A stretch of DNA of 37,655 nt from an uncultured Eubacteriales bacterium (GCA_900548285.1 URKE01000017.1:1-37655); one strand, 5' to 3'; positions 29,608-37,464 are shown, counted from the stretch's first letter. The notes: generated by a model from the sequence alone, not told the origin. Translations and numbers: made by a program.

Positions 29608-31304
29608 AAAGAAAAACTTTTTTGCAGATATTTCTTCTTACGCTCTTCTGCATATCCATTCTGTTCGTTTACGGAATAATCGCCGTGAAATCGAACTCCA
29701 AAACGATAATTAAAGAACGCCTCGAAGAGGAAACCAAACTCGCCTGCTCGCTCATCAAATCGACGGACGATTTTGACAGTTTCTCCGATTATTATAACGA
29801 CAACGCTCTGCGTATCACCGTTATCGACCTCGAGGGAAACGTGCTGTTTGAAAGCGACACCAAAGCCCCGCTTGAAAACCATATCGACCGCGAAGAGATA
29901 AGAAACGCGATAAAAAACTCTCCCGAAGCCGTGGAAAGATATTCCGACACGTTCGGCTGCGAAATGACTTATTACGCCCTTAAAACCGAACTCGACGACG
30001 GAACGAAAGTTATTCTGCGTATGGCTCTGAAAAGCAGTCATATCAACGGTTATTTCATAATCACTCTGCCCATTCTCTTCATGGTGCTTTGCATTTCGCT
30101 CGGGTTTTCGATTGTATTTTCGGACGTTATTTCCAAAAAAGTCACGAGCAAAATCACAGACGTGGGCAAGAGCCTGCGGAGCCTGAACGACGGAAATTAC
30201 GCGCCGATAAAAACGAGTTCCGACGAACCGGAATTATACACCGTGTTAAACGAGATAAACGAACTCAATTCGAGTATTCATAAGCACATTCGCAAGGAAA
30301 CGGAAGAACGCAACAAACTCGACACCGTTCTCGAAAACGTTTACCAGGGAATTCTCGCAATCGACAGAAACAAAAAGATAATCTTCGCCAACAAGAGCGT
30401 TATGAAATTGTTCGGTTGCGCCGAAGAGCCGTCGGGAAACGACGTCGTTTTTCTGATTGACGATCTCGCGCTCTGCAACCTTATTTCCGAACATCTCGGC
30501 GAAGATTTCGGCGGAGAATACTCATATAAAGGCAAGGATCTTTCCGTTGTTATCAAAAACGCCGACGACGCGGGCAACGAATGTTCGATAGTCATCTTCA
30601 CCGACGTGACCAAAGAAAAGGAAATGACCAAGCAGAAGAACGACTTTTTTGCAAACGCATCTCACGAACTGAAAACGCCCGTCGCGGTGATGCAGGGGCT
30701 TTCCGAACTTCTGCTCGCGAAAAACTTAGACGAAAGTTCCGAAAAACAGGTGGAAAGAATCCACAAGGAGAGCCTGCGGCTTTCCTCTCTCATAACGGAC
30801 ATGCTCGAACTCAGCCGTCTCGAAAACGGCGGACAATCGGAAATGATTTTATCCGAAGTGAACCTGAAGGAAACGGCGGAAGAAGCGCTCGGGGAACTGT
30901 CCGCTAAAATGGCGGAAAAAGGCGTAACCGCAACCGTAGCCGGCAACGGAACGATCGACGGCGACGCGAAGAAAATTTATGAACTCATTGAAAATCTGTG
31001 CGGCAACGCGGTTAATTACAACAAGGAAAACGGCAAAATCGCCGTCGATATAACCGAAAACGGCGATAACGTCATCTTTAAAGTATCGGACACGGGCATA
31101 GGCATAGAAAAGGAAAACATACCCCGGCTTTGCGAAAGATTTTACCGCGTGGATAAATCACGCTCCAAAAAAACGGGCGGAACGGGGTTAGGACTTGCAA
31201 TCGTGAAACATATCTGCGCGTTGCACAACGCCACGCTTTCGATCGACAGCGACATCGGCTTAGGCACGACCGTTACCGTAACTTTCAACAAGGCAAATCG
31301 TTAA
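29604..31304 (+). CDS. phoR: Phosphate sensor histidine kinase PhoR
   Basis: The start overlaps the phoB stop by 4 bp. The 566-residue protein has two membrane segments (about 8-28 and 150-172) flanking an extracellular sensor domain, a HAMP-like region (about 175-230), a PAS domain (about 240-335, VYQGILAIDRNKKIIFANK), a HisKA domain with His354 (NASHELKTPVAVMQ) and an ATPase domain (ENLCGNAVNYNKENG, DTGIGI, GGTGLGLAIVKH). It phosphorylates PhoB under phosphate limitation. The extracellular domain is the size seen in Bacillus-type PhoR. It ends the operon, before a strong terminator. Confidence 0.94.
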   Translation: MKRKTFLQIFLLTLFCISILFVYGIIAVKSNSKTIIKERLEEETKLACSLIKSTDDFDSFSDYYNDNALRITVIDLEGNVLFESDTKAPLENHIDREEIRNAIKNSPEAVERYSDTFGCEMTYYALKTELDDGTKVILRMALKSSHINGYFIITLPILFMVLCISLGFSIVFSDVISKKVTSKITDVGKSLRSLNDGNYAPIKTSSDEPELYTVLNEINELNSSIHKHIRKETEERNKLDTVLENVYQGILAIDRNKKIIFANKSVMKLFGCAEEPSGNDVVFLIDDLALCNLISEHLGEDFGGEYSYKGKDLSVVIKNADDAGNECSIVIFTDVTKEKEMTKQKNDFFANASHELKTPVAVMQGLSELLLAKNLDESSEKQVERIHKESLRLSSLITDMLELSRLENGGQSEMILSEVNLKETAEEALGELSAKMAEKGVTATVAGNGTIDGDAKKIYELIENLCGNAVNYNKENGKIAVDITENGDNVIFKVSDTGIGIEKENIPRLCERFYRVDKSRSKKTGGTGLGLAIVKHICALHNATLSIDSDIGLGTTVTVTFNKANR

Positions 31305-31356
31305 ACGGTTGCCGCGTCTTTCGGCAAGGCAAGTCGCCGACAGAACCGAAATACGC

Positions 31357-31390
31357 AAAAAAGGAAGAACAGGCTCGTTCTTCCTTTTTT
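31357..31390. terminator. Bidirectional terminator after phoR
   Basis: A perfect 14-bp stem (AAAAAAGGAAGAAC/GTTCTTCCTTTTTT) with a 6-nt loop has T-runs at both ends, so it can stop phoR transcription and that of the minus-strand RHH gene. Confidence 0.88.
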
Positions 31391-31490
31391 ATTATTTTTA
31401 CCGCTTAAAGCCGCGGGGTGTTCGCCTATACCACCGAAAATCGCTCGATAATCGACTTATAGCGCGGTTTTTGAACTTTGTTTATAGTTT

Positions 31491-31691
31491 TTATTGCTGT
31501 CCGGCATCGGCTCCGGAAACTTTTTCAGGGGCGTATTTCCCGCTCTTTTTATGCGATTTCACACATTCCGTGAGCAGAAACTCTATCTGACCGTTCACCG
31601 ATCTGAAGTCGCTTTCCGCCCATCTTGAGAGTTCGTCGAACAATTCCGCGCTTATCCTGAGCGGAATCTGTTTTTTCTTTCCGTCGCTCAT
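31491..31691 (-). CDS. Arc-type ribbon-helix-helix protein
   Basis: The 66-residue protein reads KKQIPLRISAELFDELSRWA followed by FRSVNGQIEFLLTECVK, the strand-helix-helix pattern of Arc/MetJ DNA-binding proteins, close to the small Arc-like proteins found beside SPFH genes. It starts 1 bp after the SPFH stop, in the same transcript. It probably binds the palindrome at 32742-32760 and so controls its own operon; that is inference. The acidic, Pro-rich tail is not conserved in the fold. Confidence 0.82.
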   Translation of the reverse strand: MSDGKKKQIPLRISAELFDELSRWAESDFRSVNGQIEFLLTECVKSHKKSGKYAPEKVSGADAGQQ

Positions 31692-31692
31692 C

Positions 31693-32718
31693 TCAATAAA
31701 GACTTCCGGAATTTACTACGGGCTGAGCGTCGCGATTGCCGCAAAGAACGACCAGAAGATTTGAAACCATAGCCGCTTTTCTCTCTTCGTCAAGGTCTAT
31801 CGTTCCGTGTTCTTTAAGCCTTTCGAGAGCCATTTCGACCATACCGACAGCGCCGTCCACGATCATTTTTCTCGCGTCGATAACCGCCGAAGCCTGCTGA
31901 CGCTGAAGCATGACCGCCGCAATCTCGGGCGCGTAAGCAAGGTAAGTTATGCGGGCTTCGATGATTTCAAGCCCCGCGATCTCCACTCTCGCCTGTATTT
32001 CCTTCTTGATTCTTTCCGCAACGACTTCGCTCGAACCTCTCAGGCTCCCTTCGTCCGCTAAGCCGTCACCCGTGGTGTCCACGTTTGGCGCAACGTCGTA
32101 AGGGTAAATTCTGACGATATTTCTGAGCGCGCTGTCGCACTGCAGAGAAAGATATTCCTTATAGTTATCCACGCAGAACGCCGCTTTCGCCGTGTCCACG
32201 ACTTTCCAGGTTACGGCTATGCCGATTTCTACGGGATTGCCCAGGCAGTCGTTTATCTTCTGACGGTTGTTGTTGAGCGTCATTATTTTGAGCGATATTT
32301 TTTTGTTCGGGACAGCCGCAACGTTCACCGTTACGCCGTCGCTGTTCACGCTTTTTGCCGGCGAGAGAGTTTTAACGTCGCCGCTCTGATTGAGTTTCGT
32401 ATCCGAAGCGGGATTGACCGCCGAACAGAACGGATTGATTGCGTAAAACCCTTCGCCTTTGAGCGTGCCTATGTATTTGCCGAAAAGCGTTAAAACCAAC
32501 GCTTCCTGCGGTTTCAGAACCCTGAGCCCCGCAAGCATAAAGATAGCCGCAATTACGAGAACAAACGCCGCCGCAATAAGCGCGCCGCCCGCCGCCTCGC
32601 CGTTTTCGAGATTGATTCCGCCGTAAACAAAGCAGGCAATGCCGACGATTACGAACGCGACTCCCAGCAAAAGGTTACGCATTCCATGCTTTTTGCCATC
32701 CAGAATTTTTTCTTTCAT
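31693..32718 (-). CDS. SPFH/Band 7 membrane protein
   Basis: The 341-residue protein has two N-terminal membrane segments (about 15-35 and 43-65) and an SPFH domain (VLKPQEALVLTLFGKYIGTL, VAVTWKVVDTAKAAFCVDNY, then RVEIAGLEIIEARITYLAYAPEIAAVMLQRQQ as separate known stretches of the family). Such flotillin-like proteins form large membrane assemblies; the bacterial members of this subgroup have no known function. A CAAGGAG site precedes the ATG. It is paired with an RHH protein, an arrangement seen in several phyla. Confidence 0.9.
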   Translation of the reverse strand: MKEKILDGKKHGMRNLLLGVAFVIVGIACFVYGGINLENGEAAGGALIAAAFVLVIAAIFMLAGLRVLKPQEALVLTLFGKYIGTLKGEGFYAINPFCSAVNPASDTKLNQSGDVKTLSPAKSVNSDGVTVNVAAVPNKKISLKIMTLNNNRQKINDCLGNPVEIGIAVTWKVVDTAKAAFCVDNYKEYLSLQCDSALRNIVRIYPYDVAPNVDTTGDGLADEGSLRGSSEVVAERIKKEIQARVEIAGLEIIEARITYLAYAPEIAAVMLQRQQASAVIDARKMIVDGAVGMVEMALERLKEHGTIDLDEERKAAMVSNLLVVLCGNRDAQPVVNSGSLY

Positions 32719-32741
32719 TTTTTCTCTCCTTGAAATTGTTT

Positions 32742-32780
32742 TGATATCGTTATGATATCACACAACCCCGCCGTTGTCAA
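32742..32780 (-). promoter_or_regulatory. SPFH-RHH operon promoter with operator
   Basis: TTGACA (32775-32780), 17-bp spacer, TATCAT (32752-32757) on the minus strand. A palindrome TGATATC-N5-GATATCA (32742-32760) covers the -10 box and start region, so a repressor bound there would block transcription. The RHH protein of the operon is the likely ligand. Confidence 0.8.
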
Positions 32781-32795
32781 GCGGAAAAGCGAAAA

Positions 32796-33572
32796 TTATT
32801 TAAAGAAATTAAACGCCATTATCACAACGCCCAAAACGACGAGAACGATACCCGTTGCGCGGTTAAGAGTTTTCGGTTGCGCTTTGTTGGCGAAAACCGC
32901 GGCGATTCTCGCCCATAAAAACGTGAATGCCACGCACAGACATAAAATAAGAATATCCGGCAAACCGCCGATCGCGAAGTGCGAAACCGCGCCGGTGAGG
33001 GCGGTGAACGTCATTATAAACACGCTCGTTCCCACGGCTGTTTTCAGTTCGTATCCCATAACGCTCGTCAGAACGAGAAGCATCATCATTCCGCCGCCCG
33101 CGCCGATAAATCCGCAGATAAAACCTATAACGACGCCGCAGATAATCGATTGAATAACCCGCTTTTTTGCGGAAACCTGCTCCATGTTTTCCCTTGTCGT
33201 CATAACGGGGCGAACGATGAACTTAACGCCGAGCAAAAACGTCATAAAAACGGAAAAACCGCCCATCGTGGACGTGGGAACGAGGCTCGCGACGTAACTC
33301 CCGACCATCGTAAACGCAAGTACGCTGACCATCATTATAATGCCGTTTTTGACGTCCAGATTTTTGTTTTTATGATAAGTGTAAGCCGAAACCGCGCTCG
33401 CAAGCACGTCGGACGCAAGGGCGATTCCCACCGCCATATATGGGTCCACGCCCAGAAACGTTATCAGCATGGGGCTGATGACCGCCGCCGCGCTCATTCC
33501 CGCAAAACCCGTGCCGAGCCCCGCGCCCATGCCGGCGAAAAACGTTACCAGAACTGTCAGAAAAATTTTCAT
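32796..33572 (-). CDS. TauE/SafE-family membrane transporter
   Basis: The 258-residue protein has about eight hydrophobic segments and the paired TauE/SafE repeats, with the glycine-rich GAGLGTGFAGMSAAAVISP near the N-terminus and GFICGFIGAGGGMMMLLVLT in the second half. The family exports small sulfur-containing or organic anions; the substrate here is unknown. Its start overlaps the stop of the MarR gene by 4 bp, so the two form an operon. Confidence 0.92.
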   Translation of the reverse strand: MKIFLTVLVTFFAGMGAGLGTGFAGMSAAAVISPMLITFLGVDPYMAVGIALASDVLASAVSAYTYHKNKNLDVKNGIIMMVSVLAFTMVGSYVASLVPTSTMGGFSVFMTFLLGVKFIVRPVMTTRENMEQVSAKKRVIQSIICGVVIGFICGFIGAGGGMMMLLVLTSVMGYELKTAVGTSVFIMTFTALTGAVSHFAIGGLPDILILCLCVAFTFLWARIAAVFANKAQPKTLNRATGIVLVVLGVVIMAFNFFK

Positions 33573-34009
33573 TTCTTATCTTCCTCTTCCAAAATCGCGT
33601 TTAAATTTCCTTTTATCACGCCGAGAGCCGACAAAAACGCTTTCAATTCGCCGTCGCCGAGGTTCGCGAGCATTTTGTCGAGAAATTCGCTCTGAATTTC
33701 TCTCCCCCGAGATATAACCGCCATCGCCTTTTCGGTGCAGATCAATTCGGTTTTTCGTCTGTCGCCTTCCACGGTTTTCCGCTCGAGATAGCCCTCCCGA
33801 ACCAGTTTATCCACGTTTACGGAAACGAGATTCGCTTTGATGTGGCGTATTTCCACGATTTCGCCCGCGGTTTTATATTTCGGATTATTACCCAGAAACA
33901 TCAGAATATCGAACGCCGTCTGCGGCAAATCGAGTTCTTTGCAGATCGGTTTGCAAACGACGTTATATGCCAGCGAAATGGTTCTGGCAATCTCAATGTT
34001 GAAATGCAT
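33569..34009 (-). CDS. MarR-family regulator
   Basis: The winged-helix pattern is complete: LDLPQTAFDILMFLGNNPKY, TAGEIVEIRHIKANLVSVNVDKLVREGYLERK, and DRRKTELICTEKA for the wing. Two starts are possible. The ATG at 34009 (MHFNIEIART) has a GGAG site 9 bp upstream; the ATG at 34039 adds ten residues but lies about 10 bp after the -10 box, so it would be essentially leaderless. The shorter 146-residue form is preferred. It probably represses the TauE-type exporter gene that overlaps its end. Confidence 0.88.
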   Translation of the reverse strand: MHFNIEIARTISLAYNVVCKPICKELDLPQTAFDILMFLGNNPKYKTAGEIVEIRHIKANLVSVNVDKLVREGYLERKTVEGDRRKTELICTEKAMAVISRGREIQSEFLDKMLANLGDGELKAFLSALGVIKGNLNAILEEEDKK

Positions 34010-34048
34010 TTCGTGTCGCTCCATTTTTGAATTGTTCATTTTTGAAGT

Positions 34049-34077
34049 ATTTTAGCATGCGACGGCGTCATTGTCAA
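34049..34077 (-). promoter_or_regulatory. MarR-TauE operon promoter
   Basis: TTGACA (34072-34077), 17-bp spacer, TAAAAT (34049-34054) on the minus strand. The expected start site is near 34042, only a few bases from the upstream candidate ATG. Confidence 0.8.
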
Positions 34078-34148
34078 GCGATTTTATGCGTTTTAATCCG
34101 CGTTAAATTCATTTTCTGTCAGAAACAGAACAAACGTTGCCGGACAAT

Positions 34149-35336
34149 TCAGCCTTGCATATAATCGGCTTTTTCGATTTTATCCCAGACGTCTTTCAGT
34201 AGTTTTCCGTCCACACGAGCGTTATCGTAAAATTCTTCCGCGCTCGGGAAAACAGCCTTCTGCCCGCCGTATTTCAGACGAATATTTCCGTATTCGTCGT
34301 AATAAACCGCCGCCTCGATACCTTTATAATAAAACGTCATTTCGCTGTACATTTCAAGCCCCGCAATAAAATCGTCGAAATCGGGCTTTAAAGGCTTGCC
34401 CTCTCTGTAAAGTCGCCTTGCTTTGCCGAGGGAAACAAGGTTCGGATACTGAACTTTATCCGGAACTTTCTCGTCGTCTCTGCCAAGTCCCCACGAGCAG
34501 TTATCACACTCCCCGTTGCCAAACTGATCGACCGCGCAAATTTTGCCGCACACGGGGCATTTTGCAAGAAAATCAAGCGCGTAAGGGTCTTTATAATCGA
34601 TATATTTAAAATCGCGCGGATTGAGCCCGACGACGTTTCGGTTGCGCTTTTCAAAATCAAACCTTGCCTGTTCGCGCGGCGGCAAATCTTTTACCCACTC
34701 GTAAGTTGTGGGCAAAAAAGATTTCACGTTCCCTTTCCTTTTCATCGCCCCGAACGGCTCGTCGTAACACAACACAAGGCTCGGCTTTATCCTCTTTATC
34801 ATTTCGTTATAACCGGTCATAAACGACGATTCATCGTTCTCACGATAATAAGCGCAAACAAAAACGACAGCCCCCTCCTCGATTCCGTCAAAGCAAAAAT
34901 CGAAAGATTTTTCGTCGCCCCAACTCACCGTGGGGATAACGTTAAGCCCACGGCTTTGCCAGAACGCGCCGCACCAGCGATTTTTAAAAACGCTCTCGAT
35001 CTGAAGAGCGAGGGGCATATTCGTGAATATACTGAAATCCGGACTGAGCAGGCAATAATATTGCTTTAATTTTTCCAACTCGTCGGCCGCCTTTTCATAA
35101 ACGTTTTCAAATTTCCAATCGTATGTGAAAAAGTGCAGAGTTTTATCCCTGTTTTTACTATCGTCGGGTTTTGCGTCGGAAAAACTCATAAGTTTTATTT
35201 TTTCGACGTCGATATCTTGTTTTCTTATTATCGGAAAATCGTATTTGCCCGCCGATTTGCCGTTGTATAAAAACTCGTTTCTCACCAAATCCTGTTTTCT
35301 TTTTTGTTTATCAATTTCATATTTTGTATCTTCCAT
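34149..35336 (-). CDS. DUF4417 protein with zinc ribbon
   Basis: The 395-residue protein carries a DUF4417 core (LSPDFSIFTNMPLALQIESV, NRWCGAFWQSRGLNVIPTVS, SFDFCFDGIEEGAVVFVCAY, MIKRIKPSLVLCYDEPFGAM). A zinc ribbon follows (KCPVCGKIC and GECDNCSWG, Cys about 258, 261, 276 and 279), and a C-terminal domain of about 90 residues (FYYKGIEAAVYYDEYGNI). DUF4417 proteins are frequent on phages and mobile elements, with no known activity. An AAGGGGG site precedes the ATG. It lies 11 bp after a small His-rich gene and shares its promoter. Being next to a tRNA, the pair may be accessory cargo. Confidence 0.85.
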   Translation of the reverse strand: MEDTKYEIDKQKRKQDLVRNEFLYNGKSAGKYDFPIIRKQDIDVEKIKLMSFSDAKPDDSKNRDKTLHFFTYDWKFENVYEKAADELEKLKQYYCLLSPDFSIFTNMPLALQIESVFKNRWCGAFWQSRGLNVIPTVSWGDEKSFDFCFDGIEEGAVVFVCAYYRENDESSFMTGYNEMIKRIKPSLVLCYDEPFGAMKRKGNVKSFLPTTYEWVKDLPPREQARFDFEKRNRNVVGLNPRDFKYIDYKDPYALDFLAKCPVCGKICAVDQFGNGECDNCSWGLGRDDEKVPDKVQYPNLVSLGKARRLYREGKPLKPDFDDFIAGLEMYSEMTFYYKGIEAAVYYDEYGNIRLKYGGQKAVFPSAEEFYDNARVDGKLLKDVWDKIEKADYMQG

Positions 35337-35347
35337 AAAATTCCCCC

Positions 35348-35626
35348 TTAATGATATTTTATATAGTCCGGGTCAACGTGTTCCTTTATTCTCTGCCCTT
35401 CGCCGTTTTCCCACTCCCGGTCATGATCGTGAGGGAAAGGCATTTCCCCGCTGTGACTATAATCTCTGTTCCTTATTGCGAGCCCGAGATAATCATACCA
35501 TCTTTCTTGCACAAGTTCTCTTTTTTGATTATATCTTTGAACTTTAGAGTTAGGTTTGCCTGTTTTTTTCAAACTTCTTGCGTCGGTCGCGTTTGTTCCG
35601 CAATTTGTTACGCCGCCTGCTCCCAT
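35348..35626 (-). CDS. Small His/Asp-rich protein, possible stand-alone toxin-like domain
   Basis: The 92-residue protein has a TGAGGTG ribosome site. It reads GKPNSKVQRYNQKRELVQER, RDYSHSGEMPFPHDHDREWE and DPDYIKYH. This layout (a GKP-N-S start, a beta-hairpin, a YSH..PHDHD cluster and a WENGE motif) recalls C-terminal domains of polymorphic toxins that end in HxHD-type sequences, but here it is a separate protein with no delivery domain. The His/Asp cluster could bind metal. The N-terminal GAGGVTNCGTNAT is low complexity. It is followed by the DUF4417 gene, which might be its partner; no activity can be assigned. Confidence 0.7.
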   Translation of the reverse strand: MGAGGVTNCGTNATDARSLKKTGKPNSKVQRYNQKRELVQERWYDYLGLAIRNRDYSHSGEMPFPHDHDREWENGEGQRIKEHVDPDYIKYH

Positions 35627-35654
35627 TATATCACCTCAATGATTTTTTGTCTGC

Positions 35655-35682
35655 ATTTTACATAAAATTATCGCAAAGTCAA
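35655..35682 (-). promoter_or_regulatory. Promoter of the His-rich / DUF4417 operon
   Basis: TTGACT (35677-35682), 16-bp spacer, TAAAAT (35655-35660) on the minus strand, about 28 bp before the start at 35626. Confidence 0.65.
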
Positions 35683-35711
35683 TCATATAGTGTATCATAA
35701 AAACAAATTGA

Positions 35712-35793
35712 AAATTGACGATCGACGGCAACGGGTTGCCGCGTAACGACTTCGCTCGGATAACGCACCACGAAAAAGGACAGGCAATCTGCC
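35712..35793. repeat. 82-bp direct repeat, copy 1
   Basis: Identical to 35873-35954 except one base (G/A at 35755/35916), with a 161-bp period. Each copy contains a CGGCAAC-GG-GTTGCCG hairpin and then the left arm of the palindrome that, in copy 2, pairs with the tRNA 3' end. The 79 bp between the copies hold a CCCGC-AAGCGGG hairpin and no gene. Confidence 0.9.
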
Positions 35794-35872
35794 ACGCTTT
35801 TACATTTCGAGTTTTCGGAATATTGCCGTTTCCCGCAAGCGGGAGTCCCTCGGCAAGAATTTGCCTTACGGC

Positions 35873-35954
35873 AAATTGACGATCGACGGCAACGGGTTGC
35901 CGCGTAACGACTTCACTCGGATAACGCACCACGAAAAAGGACAGGCAATCTGCC
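35873..35954. repeat. 82-bp direct repeat, copy 2
   Basis: Second copy of the 82-bp repeat, 81 of 82 identical. Its last 30 bases form the left arm and loop of the palindrome 35925-35973. It directly abuts the 3' trailer of tRNA-Arg(ACG). Confidence 0.9.
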
Positions 35955-35973
35955 TGTCCTTTTTCGTGGTGCG
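35925..35973 (-). terminator. tRNA-Arg(ACG) terminator extended into the tRNA 3' end
   Basis: Perfect 23-bp arms (35925-35947 and 35951-35973) surround a 3-nt loop. The inner part with GGACAGGCA/TGCCTGTCC and five U is a normal terminator for the tRNA on the minus strand. The outer part repeats, inverted, the tRNA 3' end CGCACCA, so read-through RNA could pair with the tRNA acceptor end. Confidence 0.85.
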
Positions 35974-36043
35974 CCATAAGGAATTCGAATCCCTAACCTT
36001 TGGTTCCGTAGACCAACGCTCTATCCAGTTGAGCTAATGGTGC
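35967..36043 (-). tRNA. tRNA-Arg (anticodon ACG)
   Basis: The minus strand folds as a cloverleaf with acceptor GCACCAT/ATGGCGC (one A-C mismatch at pair 3-70), D arm GCTC/GAGC, anticodon stem TTGGT/ACCAA with loop CTACGGA (anticodon ACG, read as ICG), T arm AGGGA/TCCTT with TTCGAAT, discriminator A and encoded CCA. The promoter is at 36099-36127. The acceptor mismatch is unusual and may be corrected by, or reflect, the inverted copy of the 3' end nearby. Confidence 0.93.
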
Positions 36044-36098
36044 AAAACATGCGAGCCGGAGCCTTGCGAAGCAAGCAAAATTCCAGACTGCACGAATA

Positions 36099-36127
36099 AT
36101 TATATATCTTTCGGTCGCGTTTGTCAA
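36099..36127 (-). promoter_or_regulatory. Promoter of tRNA-Arg(ACG)
   Basis: TTGACA (36122-36127), 17-bp spacer, TATAAT (36099-36104) on the minus strand, a full consensus. The leader between promoter and tRNA contains a CTTGC-GAA-GCAAG hairpin near 36063-36075. Confidence 0.9.
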
Positions 36128-36227
36128 TCGTTTGGGGGCAAAAAATCGAAATAATGATAAAAATGTGAGAAAAGAAGACCAAGAGGGGAGTAATTGATTA
36201 AATTGAATGAAATAAATCGAAATACTC

Positions 36228-36256
36228 TTGATTTTTTTGCCGATGTAATGTATAAT
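36228..36256 (+). promoter_or_regulatory. Promoter of the P-loop protein operon
   Basis: TTGATT (36228-36233), 17-bp spacer, TATAAT (36251-36256) on the plus strand, about 100 bp before the first start codon. Confidence 0.75.
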
Positions 36257-36276
36257 TAAAACAGGGAGAGGTGTAA

Positions 36277-36326
36277 GCGACGGAAGCGTCGCGCTTGTTT
36301 TCGGTACCGATCGCCGCTTGGCGGCG
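36277..36326 (+). promoter_or_regulatory. Structured leader with three hairpins
   Basis: The 5' leader holds GCGACG-GAAG-CGTCGC (36277-36292), the 10-bp palindrome TCGGTACCGA (36301-36310) and CGCCGC-TTG-GCGGCG (36312-36326). None is followed by a long T-run, so they may stabilise the mRNA or form a regulatory leader. I do not recognise a riboswitch class. Confidence 0.5.
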
Positions 36327-36358
36327 TGGTATAAAATATATTGACGGGAGAAAAAGGT

Positions 36359-36760
36359 ATGATCAACATTATTTACGGACTTAAAGGCAGCGGTAAAACT
36401 CAGAAAATCGTGGATGCGGCAAACGCGAAAGCCGCCGAAAGCAAAGGTTGTGTGGTTTATATAACCGATCAGCCCACTCATTCGCCGTACGTCGTCAATA
36501 CTATCAGATTTATCGACATCGGCAAATACAAAGCGGACACCGAGCAAACTCTTCTTGCTTTTCTCGAAGGTTTGCTTGCCGGAAACTACGACATCACCGA
36601 CATTTATATCGACGGACCGGCAAAGTTCGTGAATAAGCCGGTGGAAGAAATGGAAGAATTTTACAAAGCGGTCGAGCTTTTATCGGCTGACCATTCGGTT
36701 CACTTCACCGTAACCGTTTCGGCGGAAGAAGTACCGGACTATATGAAAAAATATCTGTAA
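36359..36760 (+). CDS. Small P-loop protein, 133 aa
   Basis: The ATG at 36359 is preceded by GGGAG and AAAGG. The protein begins MINIIYGLKGSGKTQKIVD, an almost immediate Walker A motif (GLKGSGKT, residues 7-14). A likely Walker B-type strand is DIYIDGPAKFV (about 82-92), and a final strand HFTVTVSAE precedes the end. It resembles a minimal nucleotide-binding domain without added domains. The family is not recognised. It is 14 bp upstream of the next gene and probably cotranscribed. Confidence 0.8.
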   Translation: MINIIYGLKGSGKTQKIVDAANAKAAESKGCVVYITDQPTHSPYVVNTIRFIDIGKYKADTEQTLLAFLEGLLAGNYDITDIYIDGPAKFVNKPVEEMEEFYKAVELLSADHSVHFTVTVSAEEVPDYMKKYL

Positions 36761-36774
36761 GGAAGACTAAACCA

Positions 36775-37464
36775 TTGAGTGAAAACTTGACTTTCGGCGT
36801 AAAATTCACAGCCGAAGACTTTGAAAAAGCCGAGGAGCTCGATTTCGCGGGCAGACTGAAACTGTGCTGCGAAAAATTCGGCGCACCTTACCCGAGCGGC
36901 ATTCCCGACGTATACGCGGACGGCGAAGACCCGGCTGCTCTTATAAAGCTTGACGAAAGTTTTTTCGTCCTTGAACTGTGGCAAGACCGACAGGTGTCGC
37001 TTGCCGTGCAATCGGGCGATTTTATCGTGACTGTCGCGTGCTTATTTTCGGCGTACGTCGATCTCGTTTGTGCGGAAGAAATTACCGCGGGCGAGCAAGT
37101 AAGCTTTGCCGTTCCCGAAAAGATGAACGAGTTTGGGAATATTGCCGAAAAAATTCCGGCTGCACTGCCCGTTTCGATTGTAAGCGCAGACCATGCGGAC
37201 GAAATTACGCTGGAAGAAGTAAACGGCAGAATTTTCGACGAATACGGCTATATTTCAAGCCGGAATACCTCGGAAGCTTTGCACGCATGCGAATGCGTTC
37301 AGGACGAAGACGATCAGGCTCTCGTGGTAGTCGTGTCGCCCGACAGCCCGTACGACAGCGTTGAGTTCGCGCTCCGTTCGATAGGACAAAAGCCGAGCGG
37401 CGACAGACAGAAGGATAATATAAAACTGGAAAGTTTTACCGCATTACCCGTTCCCGAAAACTGA
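36775..37464 (+). CDS. Hypothetical protein, 229 aa, TTG start
   Basis: An AAGGAAG site lies about 9 bp before a TTG at 36775, and the frame runs 229 codons. The product is acidic and soluble with no signal peptide or membrane segment. Two similar-looking regions of mixed helix and strand occur (FVLELWQDRQVSLAVQSGDF and ALVVVVSPDSPYDSVEFALR). I cannot name a family or fold. It follows the small P-loop protein and precedes a DUF5685 gene, so it probably shares a role with them. Confidence 0.75.
   Translation: MSENLTFGVKFTAEDFEKAEELDFAGRLKLCCEKFGAPYPSGIPDVYADGEDPAALIKLDESFFVLELWQDRQVSLAVQSGDFIVTVACLFSAYVDLVCAEEITAGEQVSFAVPEKMNEFGNIAEKIPAALPVSIVSADHADEITLEEVNGRIFDEYGYISSRNTSEALHACECVQDEDDQALVVVVSPDSPYDSVEFALRSIGQKPSGDRQKDNIKLESFTALPVPEN

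Noticed and set aside
35712..35954. Possible two-repeat CRISPR
   Set aside because: The repeat is 82 bp, far too long, only two copies exist, and the unit includes part of a terminator palindrome.
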